64,000 bases of DNA from Bacteroidales bacterium WCE2004 (GTDB lineage Bacteria > Bacteroidota > Bacteroidia > Bacteroidales > UBA932), in assembly GCA_900167895.1 (NCBI GenBank), contig FUZR01000003.1, positions 1 to 64,000 on the forward strand, read 5' to 3'. The notes under the pieces were generated by a model. That model searched no databases. It was not told where the DNA came from and saw only the letters and a program-made list of their open reading frames with translations. Each line of letters starts with the position of its first letter. Positions within the stretch are counted from its first letter, which is position 1. Of this stretch, positions 8,457-17,264 are shown one piece after another. The position numbers and the translations under genes were made by a program.

Positions 8457-10926
8457 GGCGCTCTTTCTGTTTTTGATAGCGTTCTATGTATTTCTGCAGC
8501 TTGGCCGCATCAATCTCTGCCTGTTTCTTCGCGCGGGCCGCGGCCCGGGCGGCAGCGCGCTCCTTGCGGGCCGCCTTGCGCGCCTCCCTGGCCTTCGCCT
8601 TGGCGGCGTCGCGCGCATCCAGCTCCGCCCAGCGGGCGTCGCGGCGCGCGATGCGCAGGGCGCGCCTGAGCTCGCGGTCGGTCATATAGGTCGTGGTGTC
8701 CGCAGGGGCCTGGGGCGCATTGGAGAGGGTGTCGGGGAGATTCTTCGCTTCGCTCAGAACGACAGTAGAATCCCGCAGAACGACAATAGAATCCCGCAAC
8801 GCGCCAGTTGAATCCCGCAACGCCAGGGTGTCATGCCGGGCCGCCAGGGTGTCATGCTGCGCGGAGCGAAGGATCTCGTCCCCTTCAGGCTCCGCCCGCC
8901 GGGTCCGCTTCGCCTCCCGGGCCTTCTCCAGGCCGGCATAGAGCTCGGTCATGTGCCCCGGGAAATAGACGTCCGTCTGCTTGAACTCCGCCTTCGGACG
9001 GGCCTCGTAGGCCTCCCGTTCGGAATCCCGGACCACCATCGCGGTCACGTCGAACTTGTCCCTGGGGCGCCGCTCGGGCTGCCAGTTGAAGCCGCGCAGC
9101 TTGTGTTCGGCGGCCGGGAGCTGCACCACCGGATAGGCGTCGCTCTTGGGCGAATCGAAATTGTAGACGTGCTCCACGTTGCCTTCCCCGTCGAAGGTGG
9201 CCATCATCATCTTGCTCTCCGTCTTGTTGACGGTGGCGATGGTCTCGTTCTCCTCCAGATAGATCAGGGCCGTGACGCCGCCCAGCGCGTCGAAGCGGCG
9301 CAGGGAGGTGGAATCGCTGAAATACGCGATCACGTCCGTGCTCTTGATCTGGTCGAAATAGCCGCCCGGCTCCTCCGTGTGGATGAACGCGTTGGAGAGG
9401 AGGTTGGCCCGCTCCATCCTGTCGTTGCGGATCAGGACGAAAAGGCTGTCGGAGTTGTATTGGCGCCGACCTTCGTTCCACACCACCGGATCGATGTAGA
9501 GCCGGGCGATGGAATCGAGGTCGCTGTAGCGCAGGGAGTCGCAACGGACCTGCATGTCCTTGCGGAAAATGCGGACGTCGCCGCGGGAGAGGAGGAAGCC
9601 GACCTTGGTCGTATCCTTGGGCGGCGGCAGGGTGTCGACCGCGACCTGCAGCGTGTCGGCAGCCAGGACCGTGCTGTCGGGCAGCGCAGGGCTGTCCGGG
9701 GCGGCCGCCGGGGCCGGGGCAGAGGCCGTAGGCTGGCCCGGCTCCCCGGGCTTGCGCCCGGCGGCCGCGTTGCGGCGCGCCGCCTGGGCCTGCCGCTGCG
9801 CCTGCGCCTGCGGATCGTCGCGCAGGGCCTCTTCGCGGGCCTGCGCGGCCTCTTTCGCCGCCCGGCGGCGGTATTCCGAGACCGGGTCGCCCAGCATCTC
9901 CTCACGCCGCTTGTCGGCCAGCTTGACCTCCTGCCCGTCCACGTCGCAGCGCGGGACCGTCCAGTAGACGAAACGCTGTGCACCCAGATAAGTCGTGTCG
10001 GGCTGTTCGCGCCCGTCGTCCCACAGGGCCGCGGAAGCGCGCTCCTCCAGGGTCACGCGCGCCAGCGAGTCGACATATTGCAGCCGGTCGCCCATCGCCG
10101 CCACCTTGCGGCTCTGGTCCTGGATCTGGACGCTGCCCAGCATCAGGACGTCGTTGGGAATCCGGTAATAGAAAAGGCTGTCGCTCCAGGACTCCGCCGT
10201 CTCGCCCAGGCCGTGCACGGCCTCCTGGAAGAAGAAGGTGTCCGCCCGGCGCTCATACCATCCGCGCCCGGCCGAGAGCATGTTCCCTTCCTTCCAGAAA
10301 TCGATGGGCTCGAGGAAGTCCGCCCGCTCGGTGTCGGATCCGTAATTGAGCAGGCTCGTGCGCACGAACACGGAGTCCGTGAACATATTGACGTTGCCGG
10401 AGAAAGTGAAAAGGCCCCGCGCGTTGGCGTAGGTCCCTTCGTCGCTCTCGATGATCTGCCCGTCGGAGCTCATCATCGCAGCCCCGCCGCGGAAGATGGC
10501 CAGGCTGTCCTTCGTGTTGTAATCCAGGATGCGCGTGCGCAGGATGTTGTCCTGGCGGTTGCGCAGCTCGACCACCCCGCCGCGGAACTGGGCGAGGCTC
10601 TCGTCGATGAGATAGTCCAGCTGTTCGCTGGTCAGCACCGATTCGCCCTGCACGAGCCGGACGTGGCCGAAGCAGTTGATGATCTTGTCCTCCACGTGCC
10701 AGAGGGCCGAATCGCAGGACAAGTAGGTGCCGTTATGCAGGAAAGTCGGCTCCACGGACCTGCGCGCCATCCGGCCGCCCGTCTCCACCTGCTCCAGGTA
10801 GCGGGCGTTGAGCAGACGTACCAAAGAATCCGTCTGCCCGGATTTGTCTTGGGCAGACAGGGGCAGCGCGGCAAGCAGGAAGGCCGCGAAGAGGATCAAT
10901 CGTCTTTTCTGACTCGGGTGGACCAT
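8362..10926 (-). CDS. OstA/LptA-like outer-membrane biogenesis protein
   Basis: 854 residues with a signal peptide (to about residue 25, LPLSAQ). Repeated beta-strand units of the OstA/LptA fold (for example SCDSALWHVEDKIINCFGHV, then further blocks to about 600) suggest a periplasmic bridge for lipopolysaccharide or lipid transfer, as in LptA and the LptD N-domain. Between about 350 and 430 is an Ala/Arg/Pro-rich linker. Near 680-730 there is a block of 7-residue repeats (RDST/RHDTL) encoded by an inserted DNA repeat. The C-terminus is a Lys/Arg/Ala coiled coil. It follows the SurA-like gene with a 31-nt overlap, the usual Bacteroidetes neighbour, and overlaps the OPT gene by 95 nt. Confidence 0.8.
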   Translation of the reverse strand: MVHPSQKRRLILFAAFLLAALPLSAQDKSGQTDSLVRLLNARYLEQVETGGRMARRSVEPTFLHNGTYLSCDSALWHVEDKIINCFGHVRLVQGESVLTSEQLDYLIDESLAQFRGGVVELRNRQDNILRTRILDYNTKDSLAIFRGGAAMMSSDGQIIESDEGTYANARGLFTFSGNVNMFTDSVFVRTSLLNYGSDTERADFLEPIDFWKEGNMLSAGRGWYERRADTFFFQEAVHGLGETAESWSDSLFYYRIPNDVLMLGSVQIQDQSRKVAAMGDRLQYVDSLARVTLEERASAALWDDGREQPDTTYLGAQRFVYWTVPRCDVDGQEVKLADKRREEMLGDPVSEYRRRAAKEAAQAREEALRDDPQAQAQRQAQAARRNAAAGRKPGEPGQPTASAPAPAAAPDSPALPDSTVLAADTLQVAVDTLPPPKDTTKVGFLLSRGDVRIFRKDMQVRCDSLRYSDLDSIARLYIDPVVWNEGRRQYNSDSLFVLIRNDRMERANLLSNAFIHTEEPGGYFDQIKSTDVIAYFSDSTSLRRFDALGGVTALIYLEENETIATVNKTESKMMMATFDGEGNVEHVYNFDSPKSDAYPVVQLPAAEHKLRGFNWQPERRPRDKFDVTAMVVRDSEREAYEARPKAEFKQTDVYFPGHMTELYAGLEKAREAKRTRRAEPEGDEILRSAQHDTLAARHDTLALRDSTGALRDSIVVLRDSTVVLSEAKNLPDTLSNAPQAPADTTTYMTDRELRRALRIARRDARWAELDARDAAKAKAREARKAARKERAAARAAARAKKQAEIDAAKLQKYIERYQKQKERHEARKQKPVPSGERAPAPEAGRELPAPPEGE
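8736..8878. repeat. Inverted-repeat element with five 21-bp tandem units inside the OstA-like gene
   Basis: Two 29-bp arms (8736-8764 and 8850-8878) are inverted copies of each other with 23 of 29 matches, both containing a TTCGCT(T/C)CGC core. Between and partly within them lie five 21-bp units (8761-8781, 8782-8802, 8803-8823, 8824-8844, 8845-8865). The whole keeps the reading frame and encodes a run of 7-residue repeats. It looks like a mobile palindromic repeat that has been translated into the protein. Confidence 0.65.
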
Positions 10927-12272
10927 CCTTTGCGGGAGAACTCACAGTCCCCGAACAGGGGATCTATGACAATGTAGCTGCTCTTGATCTTTTCGTCCAG
11001 GAAGTCGTCGATGGCCTTCGTGATCTTCTCGTTCTGGACCAGCTCCAGCAGGTCGGTGTAGTCCTTCTCGAACGAAGCCGGGTGGGCGGGAATGATGCGG
11101 TCCAGCCGGACGATCTTGTAGACCAGGTTGCCGTTGCGGCCTTCGTTGTCGAGCGACTCGATCGGCTCGGAGATCTCGCCGGGCTTCAGGCCCTGGACGG
11201 CCGCATAGTCCTGCGGCTTGAGCTGGTCGATCTCGAAATAGGCGGAGCCGGTCTCCGGGTCGGCCATCTGGCCGCCGTTGGTGCGGGTGGCGGGGTCCTC
11301 GGAGTAGAAGCGGGCCGCCGTCTCAAACGTGATCGTGCTATCCAGGATCGCGGTCCGGATGCTGTCCAGCCTGTGGAATGCCTTCTCCTGGTCGGCAGAC
11401 GTGTAGCTGGGCTTGATCAGGATGTGGCGGGCGTTGAACATGTCACCCTGCTTCTGCAGGACCTCGATGAGGTGGAAGCCGTCCGGGGTCTCCACGATCT
11501 GGGAGATGTTGCCGGGCCGCAGGGCCATCGCCGCATCCGAGAACGCGGGCCAGAAGATGGACTTGGAGGCCATGCCCAGCTCGCCGCCCTTGCGGGCGCT
11601 GCCGGGATCTTCGGAATACAGGCGCGCCAGCGTGGCGAAACGCTCGCCGTTGATGATGCGCTCGCGGATGGCGAGCAGGCGCTCCTTGACGGCCATCGCC
11701 GCAGCCTCCCGGTCGGGATAGACGCAGATCTGGCTCATCTGGTATTTGATCGGCACGATCGGCAGCGAAGAAGTCGCGGCCGTGTCGAGATACTGCTTGA
11801 CGTCGTACGGGGTCAGGTCGGGGACCGCACCGGCAATCTCACGCTGCTCCTGCTGCGCGAGGGTCTGCTCCTCGATCTGCATGCGCCACTCCTGGCGAAG
11901 CTTGTAGAGCGGCTTGCCGAGATACTCCTCCAGCTGGTCCTGGCCGCCGGCACGGGTCAGCATCTGGGCGACATACTGCTCCAGCTGGGCGCTGGCGTTG
12001 TCCTGGTTGAGCACCAGGGAGTCCACGCGGGCCTGGGCCACGAAAAGCTTGGCTTGCATCATGCCCTCGAGGATCTGGCAGCGGTCGGCGGGCAGGCCCT
12101 GGGCACGCAGCGCCTGGGCCTCGGCCTCGATGTCCGACAGGCTGATCATCTCGCCGCCCACCAGGGCGACGGACTTGTCGATGACGCCACGGTATTTCTG
12201 GGCGGACGAAGGCAGGGCCATCACGGCCATCAGGACGGCAGCGGCCGCCATTTTCAGCATCTTATTCTTCAT
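10896..12272 (-). CDS. SurA-like periplasmic peptidyl-prolyl isomerase
   Basis: 458 residues, signal peptide ending near ALPSSAQ. It has an N-terminal SurA-type chaperone domain (about 25-170) followed by two parvulin-type modules: one about 175-280 with RLYSEDPGSARKGGELG, a second about 285-395 with ARFYSEDPATRTNGGQM. Such proteins escort unfolded outer-membrane barrels across the periplasm. The gene overlaps the upstream lipoprotein gene by 11 nt (an ATG at 12260 would avoid the overlap) and the downstream OstA-like gene by 31 nt, so all three are translationally close-coupled envelope-assembly genes. Confidence 0.9.
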   Translation of the reverse strand: MKNKMLKMAAAAVLMAVMALPSSAQKYRGVIDKSVALVGGEMISLSDIEAEAQALRAQGLPADRCQILEGMMQAKLFVAQARVDSLVLNQDNASAQLEQYVAQMLTRAGGQDQLEEYLGKPLYKLRQEWRMQIEEQTLAQQEQREIAGAVPDLTPYDVKQYLDTAATSSLPIVPIKYQMSQICVYPDREAAAMAVKERLLAIRERIINGERFATLARLYSEDPGSARKGGELGMASKSIFWPAFSDAAMALRPGNISQIVETPDGFHLIEVLQKQGDMFNARHILIKPSYTSADQEKAFHRLDSIRTAILDSTITFETAARFYSEDPATRTNGGQMADPETGSAYFEIDQLKPQDYAAVQGLKPGEISEPIESLDNEGRNGNLVYKIVRLDRIIPAHPASFEKDYTDLLELVQNEKITKAIDDFLDEKIKSSYIVIDPLFGDCEFSRKGWSTRVRKDD

Positions 12273-13122
12273 TCTGGTAAATCACAAATTGTTTGCTTTC
12301 GAGCGCGTTCTCAAGCAAGTCCCGTTCCAAACTGTTCATCAGGTCGTGTTTTCTGGCGCTCATCAGGATATCCCGGATCCTTCCCACGCAATACTCGAAG
12401 GGGGCGGTGCCCGTGCGGCGGATGTCGCAGACATACGCGACCATCACGTCGCCGCGGTCCTCCGGCTCATACTTGATCAGGTCGCCCTTGAGGTAGGAAA
12501 GCATCTGCTGGTAGTCCAGGCCGAACGAAGACGCCACCTCGTTCGCGTCCATCCAGGTGTCCGAGCTGTCGAAATAGCGCAGGGCCGTGGAGCGCGCGAG
12601 CGTGTCCGCCCGCTGGAGGTCGTCATACTCCTTCGAGGTCATCATCCTGAGGATGGCGTCCTTGTTGGGCGAATCCTTCATCACGTCCACGAAGCGGACC
12701 TTGAGCACGGGGCGCTTGAGCGCGAATTCGGCTTCGTGCTCTTCGTAGTAGCGCCGGACCTGCTCGTCGGTGACCAGCGTGTCGAGGCGGTCGTTGATGT
12801 AGCGCTGCTCATAGCGGTACTTCAGCAGCGAGCGGCGGAAGTCCTCCAGGTCGGCGGTCACGTCGAGCTCGCCCTTGGACAGCTCCCGCTCCGCCACGTC
12901 GAGGTAGAGCAGGTCCATCGCCCAGGTGTTGATGTACTGCTCGGCCAGGCGGATGCTGTCCTCGGCAGGGATCATGTTGGGGATGAAGCGCTCCAGCTCC
13001 GACTTGTAGAGCTTGTTCTTGCCGACCTTGGCCACCACCTGGTCATCGTGCACCAGCGAGGAAATCGCGTGGCAGGAGCCCAGGAAGACAGGCAGCAGGA
13101 TCAATATGAAGAGTTTGCGCAT
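12262..13122 (-). CDS. SurA/PrsA-type chaperone lipoprotein without parvulin domain
   Basis: 286 residues. A short signal ends in a lipobox (FLGSC). The segment DDQVVAKVGKNKLYKSELERFIP and the helical region that follows resemble the N-terminal chaperone part of SurA/PrsA proteins, but no parvulin catalytic core is evident. A TTG three codons upstream extends the frame; the ATG at 13122 is chosen because the signal peptide starts there. A TATCTTTG element (13129-13136) ends 6 nt before it. It leads the operon with the SurA-like and OstA-like genes. The role in outer-membrane protein folding is inferred. Confidence 0.75.
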   Translation of the reverse strand: MRKLFILILLPVFLGSCHAISSLVHDDQVVAKVGKNKLYKSELERFIPNMIPAEDSIRLAEQYINTWAMDLLYLDVAERELSKGELDVTADLEDFRRSLLKYRYEQRYINDRLDTLVTDEQVRRYYEEHEAEFALKRPVLKVRFVDVMKDSPNKDAILRMMTSKEYDDLQRADTLARSTALRYFDSSDTWMDANEVASSFGLDYQQMLSYLKGDLIKYEPEDRGDVMVAYVCDIRRTGTAPFEYCVGRIRDILMSARKHDLMNSLERDLLENALESKQFVIYQNEE

Positions 13123-13128
13123 AATATG

Positions 13129-13136
13129 CAAAGATA
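13129..13136 (-). promoter_or_regulatory. -7 promoter element of the chaperone operon
   Basis: TATCTTTG on the minus strand, 6 nt before the ATG at 13122 and just after the stop of the upstream PBP4 gene at 13146. No TTTG is seen at the proper distance upstream. Confidence 0.5.
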
Positions 13137-13145
13137 ATAAAAAAT

Positions 13146-14672
13146 CTACTCGTTTTCAGCTGCGATCGCCTCGATGATGGCATCGAGGGGCGGAACCAGC
13201 TGGAAGGAGCGCTCCGGGCAGTTGTTGACGAGGACGGAGAAGACGATGGTGTGCGCGGGATCGCCGTCCGCGGCCAGGATGTAGCCGCTGAAGCAGCGCA
13301 CGCCGTTCATCGAGCCGGTCTTCATGTGGATCCGGTCCCGGAATTCCTGCGTCGCCTTCGGGAAACGGTCCTCCAGCGTGCCCTTGGTGCCGGGGACCGG
13401 CAGCGAGGCGAAGAAGGGCTTCCAGACGGGCAGGGTCATCATTTTGCGCAGGAAGCGGACGAAGAAGGATGGCGAGACGTAGTTCTTGCGGGACAGGCCG
13501 CTGCCGTCCACCTGGTGGCAGGCGCCGTCGGGGCGCAGGCCCATGGCGCGCAGGCCGGCCTCCGCCGCCTTCTCGCAGTCGTCCTGCCCGGCGGTCAGGC
13601 CGCTGCGCAGCGCGACGGCCTTCAGGAGCGTCTCCGCATAGAAATTGTCGCTCTCGGCGTTGGTGTCGCGCACGATGTCCGCCAGGCGCGGGGAATAACT
13701 GCTGCCCAGCACCGTGAGCGAATCCGCCGCGGCGGCGGGCGTGCGCGGCGTGCCGGGCGTCAGGTCCGTGCGGACCTCGCCCTGCGGCGTGACGTCGCCC
13801 CAGCCGCCCAGGACGGCGATGCCGTTCTCCTGCAGGTAGTTGCGGAAATACCAGGCGCAGGTGTAGGCGCCGAAGGCGTTGGAGCACTCCAGCGTGTAGC
13901 CGCGCCGGTCGGCCGGGAAGGACCCGGCCAGCTCGCCATAGGGCGCGAGCGTGGAATTGACGTAGTAGAGCGAATTGGCCGAACGGGCAGGGCCGGTGAC
14001 GGCGTGGTTCTCCACGTGCATCCAGGGGGTCCCGGGATACTGCACCCGGTAGTTGGGCGCGGCGCCGGCAGCCCCGGGCGTGATGTAGAAGTTCTGGGCG
14101 TTCTCGAAGAAATTGAGCCCCGTCGGCCCGGCGCCGTAGTAGGTGCCCAGGTCGTCGAAGGTCCAGCCGAGGTTCTGCGGTGTCGGGGTGCCGAAGGCGC
14201 GGGGGTCGCCCAGGATGCGCCCTTCGACGGTCTTGATGCCGGCGTCGGTCAGGAATTTCGCCCAGGTGGCGAAGGTCCTGCCGACCCCCTCCGCGCAGTC
14301 GGAACGCGACCCGGTCGTGGGATCGCCTCCGCCGAGGATGTAGACGTCCCCCTTGAGCACGCCGTCCTCCACCGCGCCCGCGCAGGCGATGCGCGTCTCG
14401 AAGCGATAGTCTGCCCCGAGCTTGTACAGGGCCAGGCCCGTGGTCAGCAACTTGACGTTGGAGGCCGGGACCAGCTTCTGCCGGATGTTGACGGCGACGA
14501 GCGTGTCCCCGTCCGCGCGGACCGCCAGGATGCCGGCCACGCCGGCCCGCAGCGGTTCCTTCGCGCAGACGGCCTCGACGGCCTGCTGCGCCCGGGTCCG
14601 GGGAATACCAGCAGTCGCGCTCCATGTTGTTAGCAGAAGCGCGACTGATATCAGGGGGAAGGTGATTCTCAT
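13146..14672 (-). CDS. dacB: D-alanyl-D-alanine carboxypeptidase/endopeptidase (PBP4, S13)
   Basis: 508 residues with a signal peptide (to about residue 19). The three serine-peptidase motifs of the S13 family are present: PASNVK (SxxK, about residue 63), ESDNFYAE (SxN) and HMKTGS (KTG). The long inserted domain between the first two motifs is normal for PBP4. It trims D-Ala from, or cleaves cross-links in, periplasmic peptidoglycan. The frame is open 74 codons further upstream, but that part is Arg/Gln-rich and antisense-like, and the ATG at 14672 shares a base with the stop of the small upstream gene (TAATG), implying translational coupling. Confidence 0.92.
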   Translation of the reverse strand: MRITFPLISVALLLTTWSATAGIPRTRAQQAVEAVCAKEPLRAGVAGILAVRADGDTLVAVNIRQKLVPASNVKLLTTGLALYKLGADYRFETRIACAGAVEDGVLKGDVYILGGGDPTTGSRSDCAEGVGRTFATWAKFLTDAGIKTVEGRILGDPRAFGTPTPQNLGWTFDDLGTYYGAGPTGLNFFENAQNFYITPGAAGAAPNYRVQYPGTPWMHVENHAVTGPARSANSLYYVNSTLAPYGELAGSFPADRRGYTLECSNAFGAYTCAWYFRNYLQENGIAVLGGWGDVTPQGEVRTDLTPGTPRTPAAAADSLTVLGSSYSPRLADIVRDTNAESDNFYAETLLKAVALRSGLTAGQDDCEKAAEAGLRAMGLRPDGACHQVDGSGLSRKNYVSPSFFVRFLRKMMTLPVWKPFFASLPVPGTKGTLEDRFPKATQEFRDRIHMKTGSMNGVRCFSGYILAADGDPAHTIVFSVLVNNCPERSFQLVPPLDAIIEAIAAENE

Positions 14673-14953
14673 TATTTGACCGCTTCCTTCACGGCGGTGC
14701 TGAGTTTGGAGTAGAGGGCGTCCGTCTTGGTGAGGACCTCCTTGCGAAGGTCGTTGTAGTAGGCCTTCTTGGAACCCTCGACCTTGGCGTTGACCTTGTC
14801 GCGGAGTTCGTTGTAGAGGTCGATGGCCTCTTCCATCAGCTCGCTGACGTTGGCGTCGGTAATCTTGGGATTGACGCAGGCGACGACGGAGCAATCCTCA
14901 ACGAAGGCGCTCAGCACATACTCGATGTCCTTTTTGATGTCTCTAAGATTCAT
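14672..14953 (-). CDS. Conserved small cytoplasmic protein (93 aa)
   Basis: Begins MNLRDIKKDIEYVLSAFVED and is mostly helical, with acidic and lysine-rich surface residues and no signal or membrane segment. Proteins of this look are widespread in Bacteroidetes without an assigned function. The ATG at 14953 is used rather than a TTG three codons upstream. A TATCTTTG promoter element lies at 14975-14982, 21 nt before the start. It is coupled to dacB by a TAATG overlap, which hints at a cell-wall related role but proves nothing. Confidence 0.75.
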   Translation of the reverse strand: MNLRDIKKDIEYVLSAFVEDCSVVACVNPKITDANVSELMEEAIDLYNELRDKVNAKVEGSKKAYYNDLRKEVLTKTDALYSKLSTAVKEAVK

Positions 14954-14983
14954 GTCTTTCAAATTTTATTGCCGCAAAGATAG

Positions 14984-16495
14984 CTATTTTTCCCGAATTT
15001 TACGTGATGCCCATTCGATGAAGTATTTCATATTCGGCGCGTCCGTGTGTCCGCCGTCGTGCTGGCGCCAGGCCAGCTCGCCGTCGAGCAGGCCCTCGAG
15101 CACCGCCGGCATCGGCTCCTTGCGGTAATCGTTGGACAAGCCGAGGTCCTTCGCGCCGAGCAGCTTGAACACCTCGCCGGCGGCCACGGTGGCCTGCCAG
15201 CTGCCGTACTGGTCCAGCCACAGGTCGTCGCCCTTCTCCGGGATGCCGTAGCTGATGAACACGAGACGCGGCGCGCAGAGGGCGATGAGCTCATGCGAAT
15301 CGACCGGCAGCATGCCGGCGTTCCAGGCGCCGGTCTTCGACTCGACGGCGCAGTACTTGATGTAGTTGCCGGCCATCCAGTGGTATTCGCCGGCGTTGGA
15401 AAGGTTCTCCAGGCCCTCGCCGAAGATGCGGCGGTGCAGCGTGGCGCCGCCCTTGCCGGAAGAGCCGATCAGGCCCAGCGCGAAACGCTCCTCGAAAGCG
15501 AGCGTCACGAGCGCGGCCTTGCCGTAGCGGGACACGCCCTCGATGCCGACGTGCTTCGCGTCGACGTCGGGATCCGTCTCGAGATAGTCGAGGCCGCGGG
15601 CGGCGCCCCAGGCCCAGGCGCGCAGGGCGCCCCAGTCATCCGGCTTGCGCGGCTGGCCGTGGTTGGTCAGGCCGATGATGCCGCGGGTCAGCCCGGCGCC
15701 GTTGTCGGCCTGGATGCTGCCCGGGTCGATCATCGCATAGCCCCAGCCGGCGGCGAGCAGCTGCTGGTTGGACGGCGGGTCCTGGCCGGGCGTCTGCTGG
15801 GCCGGGCGCATGAACATGGCGAACGGGTTGGCGGGCTCGAAAGGCTGCCAGGCGGGATATTTCTTCATCAGCTCGGCCGTCTCCGGGTCGCTCTCCAGGA
15901 TGCGGCGCAGCGCCTTGTTGATGACGGCCATGTCGTCTCCGCCCGGCTTGACGGGATTGGGCATGTTGGCGGGGCCGAACATCATCAGCACCGGCACCGG
16001 CCCGTCAGCGTCGGCGGGCGTCACGACGACCATCTTGATGTCGACATCGATCGACGGGCAGGCGGAATTGTCGACGTGGCCCCGGAGCTGCTTGGCCTTG
16101 GCCCGCATCCGGCCGACGAACTCGACCTCCTCGGCCTCGACCGTCCAGGTCACGCCGGGAACATTGGCCGGGACACGGCCATAGACTTCACTTTCGAAAC
16201 CCTCGACGATCTCCGGCCGGCGGACCTCCCACCACTGCTTCGGCGTGGTGACTTTCTTGCCGGCGTTGGTCCGGAGGATCTCCGGAAGCACGGGGAAAGG
16301 ATTGGCCTTGCTCTCGTCGTAGTTGGCGGCGTAGGGGCTCTTCGTGTCCGCGTCGAAACCGCGGCGGATGGATTTGATCCCGAGCTGGTCGAGCATGTTC
16401 TGATGGTCCTGCTCGGCCGTGAAGGTCACCGGCTCCTGCGCGAAGGAAGCAGCGCAGAACAGACAGCCGGCCAGAAAAAGGAGAACTTTTTTCAT
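14984..16495 (-). CDS. CE15-type glucuronoyl esterase
   Basis: 503 residues with a signal peptide (AASFAQ). CE15 enzymes cut ester bonds between glucuronoxylan side chains and lignin alcohols. The nucleophile motif appears as GVSRYGKAAL (family GxSRxGK), preceded by a WGALRAWAWGAARGLDYLE helix typical of the fold, and the catalytic His is probably in the C-terminal HDGGHTDAPN. It starts at the ATG followed by MKKVLLFLAGC; the frame stays open much further upstream through the LiaF-like gene, but only as an antisense shadow. With the CE-GH51 enzyme at 22479 it suggests growth on arabinoglucuronoxylan. Confidence 0.85.
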   Translation of the reverse strand: MKKVLLFLAGCLFCAASFAQEPVTFTAEQDHQNMLDQLGIKSIRRGFDADTKSPYAANYDESKANPFPVLPEILRTNAGKKVTTPKQWWEVRRPEIVEGFESEVYGRVPANVPGVTWTVEAEEVEFVGRMRAKAKQLRGHVDNSACPSIDVDIKMVVVTPADADGPVPVLMMFGPANMPNPVKPGGDDMAVINKALRRILESDPETAELMKKYPAWQPFEPANPFAMFMRPAQQTPGQDPPSNQQLLAAGWGYAMIDPGSIQADNGAGLTRGIIGLTNHGQPRKPDDWGALRAWAWGAARGLDYLETDPDVDAKHVGIEGVSRYGKAALVTLAFEERFALGLIGSSGKGGATLHRRIFGEGLENLSNAGEYHWMAGNYIKYCAVESKTGAWNAGMLPVDSHELIALCAPRLVFISYGIPEKGDDLWLDQYGSWQATVAAGEVFKLLGAKDLGLSNDYRKEPMPAVLEGLLDGELAWRQHDGGHTDAPNMKYFIEWASRKIREK

Positions 16496-16534
16496 CGTGT
16501 TATCATTTGGGACATTAAAGATACGAAAAAAGCA

Positions 16535-16542
16535 TATCTTTG
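16535..16542 (+). promoter_or_regulatory. -7 promoter element of the LiaF-like gene
   Basis: TATCTTTG on the plus strand, 22 nt before the ATG at 16565, in the 69-nt divergent gap. A weaker minus-strand TATCTTTA (16517-16524) faces the CE15 gene. Confidence 0.5.
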
Positions 16543-16564
16543 CATAACCTGACATTCCAATACC

Positions 16565-17254
16565 ATGAAACATCCTTTCAAAATCGTCCTGGGCCTCGCG
16601 CTGATCATCATCGGCGTGATCTGGGTCCTGAATCTCGCGGGCGTTCCCGGTTTCGCCTTCTCCACCAGAGGCTGGTGGACCCTGTTCATCATCCTGCCCT
16701 GCCTTTCCGCGCTCCTCAGCGGGCGGGAAATCGTCGGCCCGTGCGTGGGCATCGGCATCGGCGTATTGCTCCTGCTGGCCGACCGCGGGGTCATCACCTG
16801 GAGCAGCATGTGGCAGTTCGCCCTGGCGCTGATGGTCATCGGATTCGGCATCCGGCTTCTCTTCTTCAAGTCCTGCAGCAGCCGCAATGCGGGCAAATAC
16901 AAGACTTTCTCCCGCGACGGCAAGGACATCCGCCATATCGATTCTTCCTTCGGTAAGCAGCACCTGTTCTTTGCGGGTGAGAAGTTCGACGGCGCCGACG
17001 TGAACGTGTCCTTCGGCGGCCTGACGCTGGACCTGCGGGGCGCCGAGATCGCCAAGGAGGCGGTCATCAACCTGAGCGTCTCCTTCAGCGGCGTCGTGAT
17101 CATCGTGCCGGAAGGCATGGCCGTCACCACCGCCGTGAGCAACGGCTTCGGCGGCGTCACGGACAAGCGTTTCAGCAAGATCAACGCAGGCGAGCCGATC
17201 CTCGTCCTCACCGGCGAAGTCGGCTTCGGCGGCGTCGAGATCCGCAATTATTAG
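16565..17254 (+). CDS. LiaF-like transmembrane protein
   Basis: 229 residues. Four hydrophobic helices in the first half (about 5-110) resemble the LiaI/LiaF transmembrane region. The C-terminal half (about 125-229) is the repetitive beta fold of the LiaF C-terminal domain, with alternating NVSFGGLTLDLRGAEI and SVSFSGVVIIVPEGM strands. In Firmicutes LiaF restrains an envelope-stress sensor kinase; Bacteroidetes homologues are mostly uncharacterised. It is a single gene between divergent and convergent neighbours. Confidence 0.75.
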   Translation: MKHPFKIVLGLALIIIGVIWVLNLAGVPGFAFSTRGWWTLFIILPCLSALLSGREIVGPCVGIGIGVLLLLADRGVITWSSMWQFALALMVIGFGIRLLFFKSCSSRNAGKYKTFSRDGKDIRHIDSSFGKQHLFFAGEKFDGADVNVSFGGLTLDLRGAEIAKEAVINLSVSFSGVVIIVPEGMAVTTAVSNGFGGVTDKRFSKINAGEPILVLTGEVGFGGVEIRNY

Positions 17255-17264
17255 CCAGAGCGCG

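Noticed and set aside
6306..8669. Plus-strand open frame of 787 codons antisense to the OPT gene
   Set aside because: Its product is rich in Arg, His, Gly and Asp with no family pattern; it mirrors a GC-rich third-position shadow of a well supported transporter.
8761..8865. CRISPR-like array of five 21-bp units
   Set aside because: Units are contiguous without spacers, lie in a coding frame and are bracketed by inverted arms; no cas gene is present.
8833..10977. Plus-strand open frame of 714 codons antisense to the OstA-like gene
   Set aside because: No signal, domain or promoter, and composition typical of antisense frames.
14673..14894. N-terminal extension of 74 codons on the PBP4 gene
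   Set aside because: The extension overlaps the small conserved gene in another frame, is Arg/Gln-rich and precedes a perfect signal peptide start at 14672.
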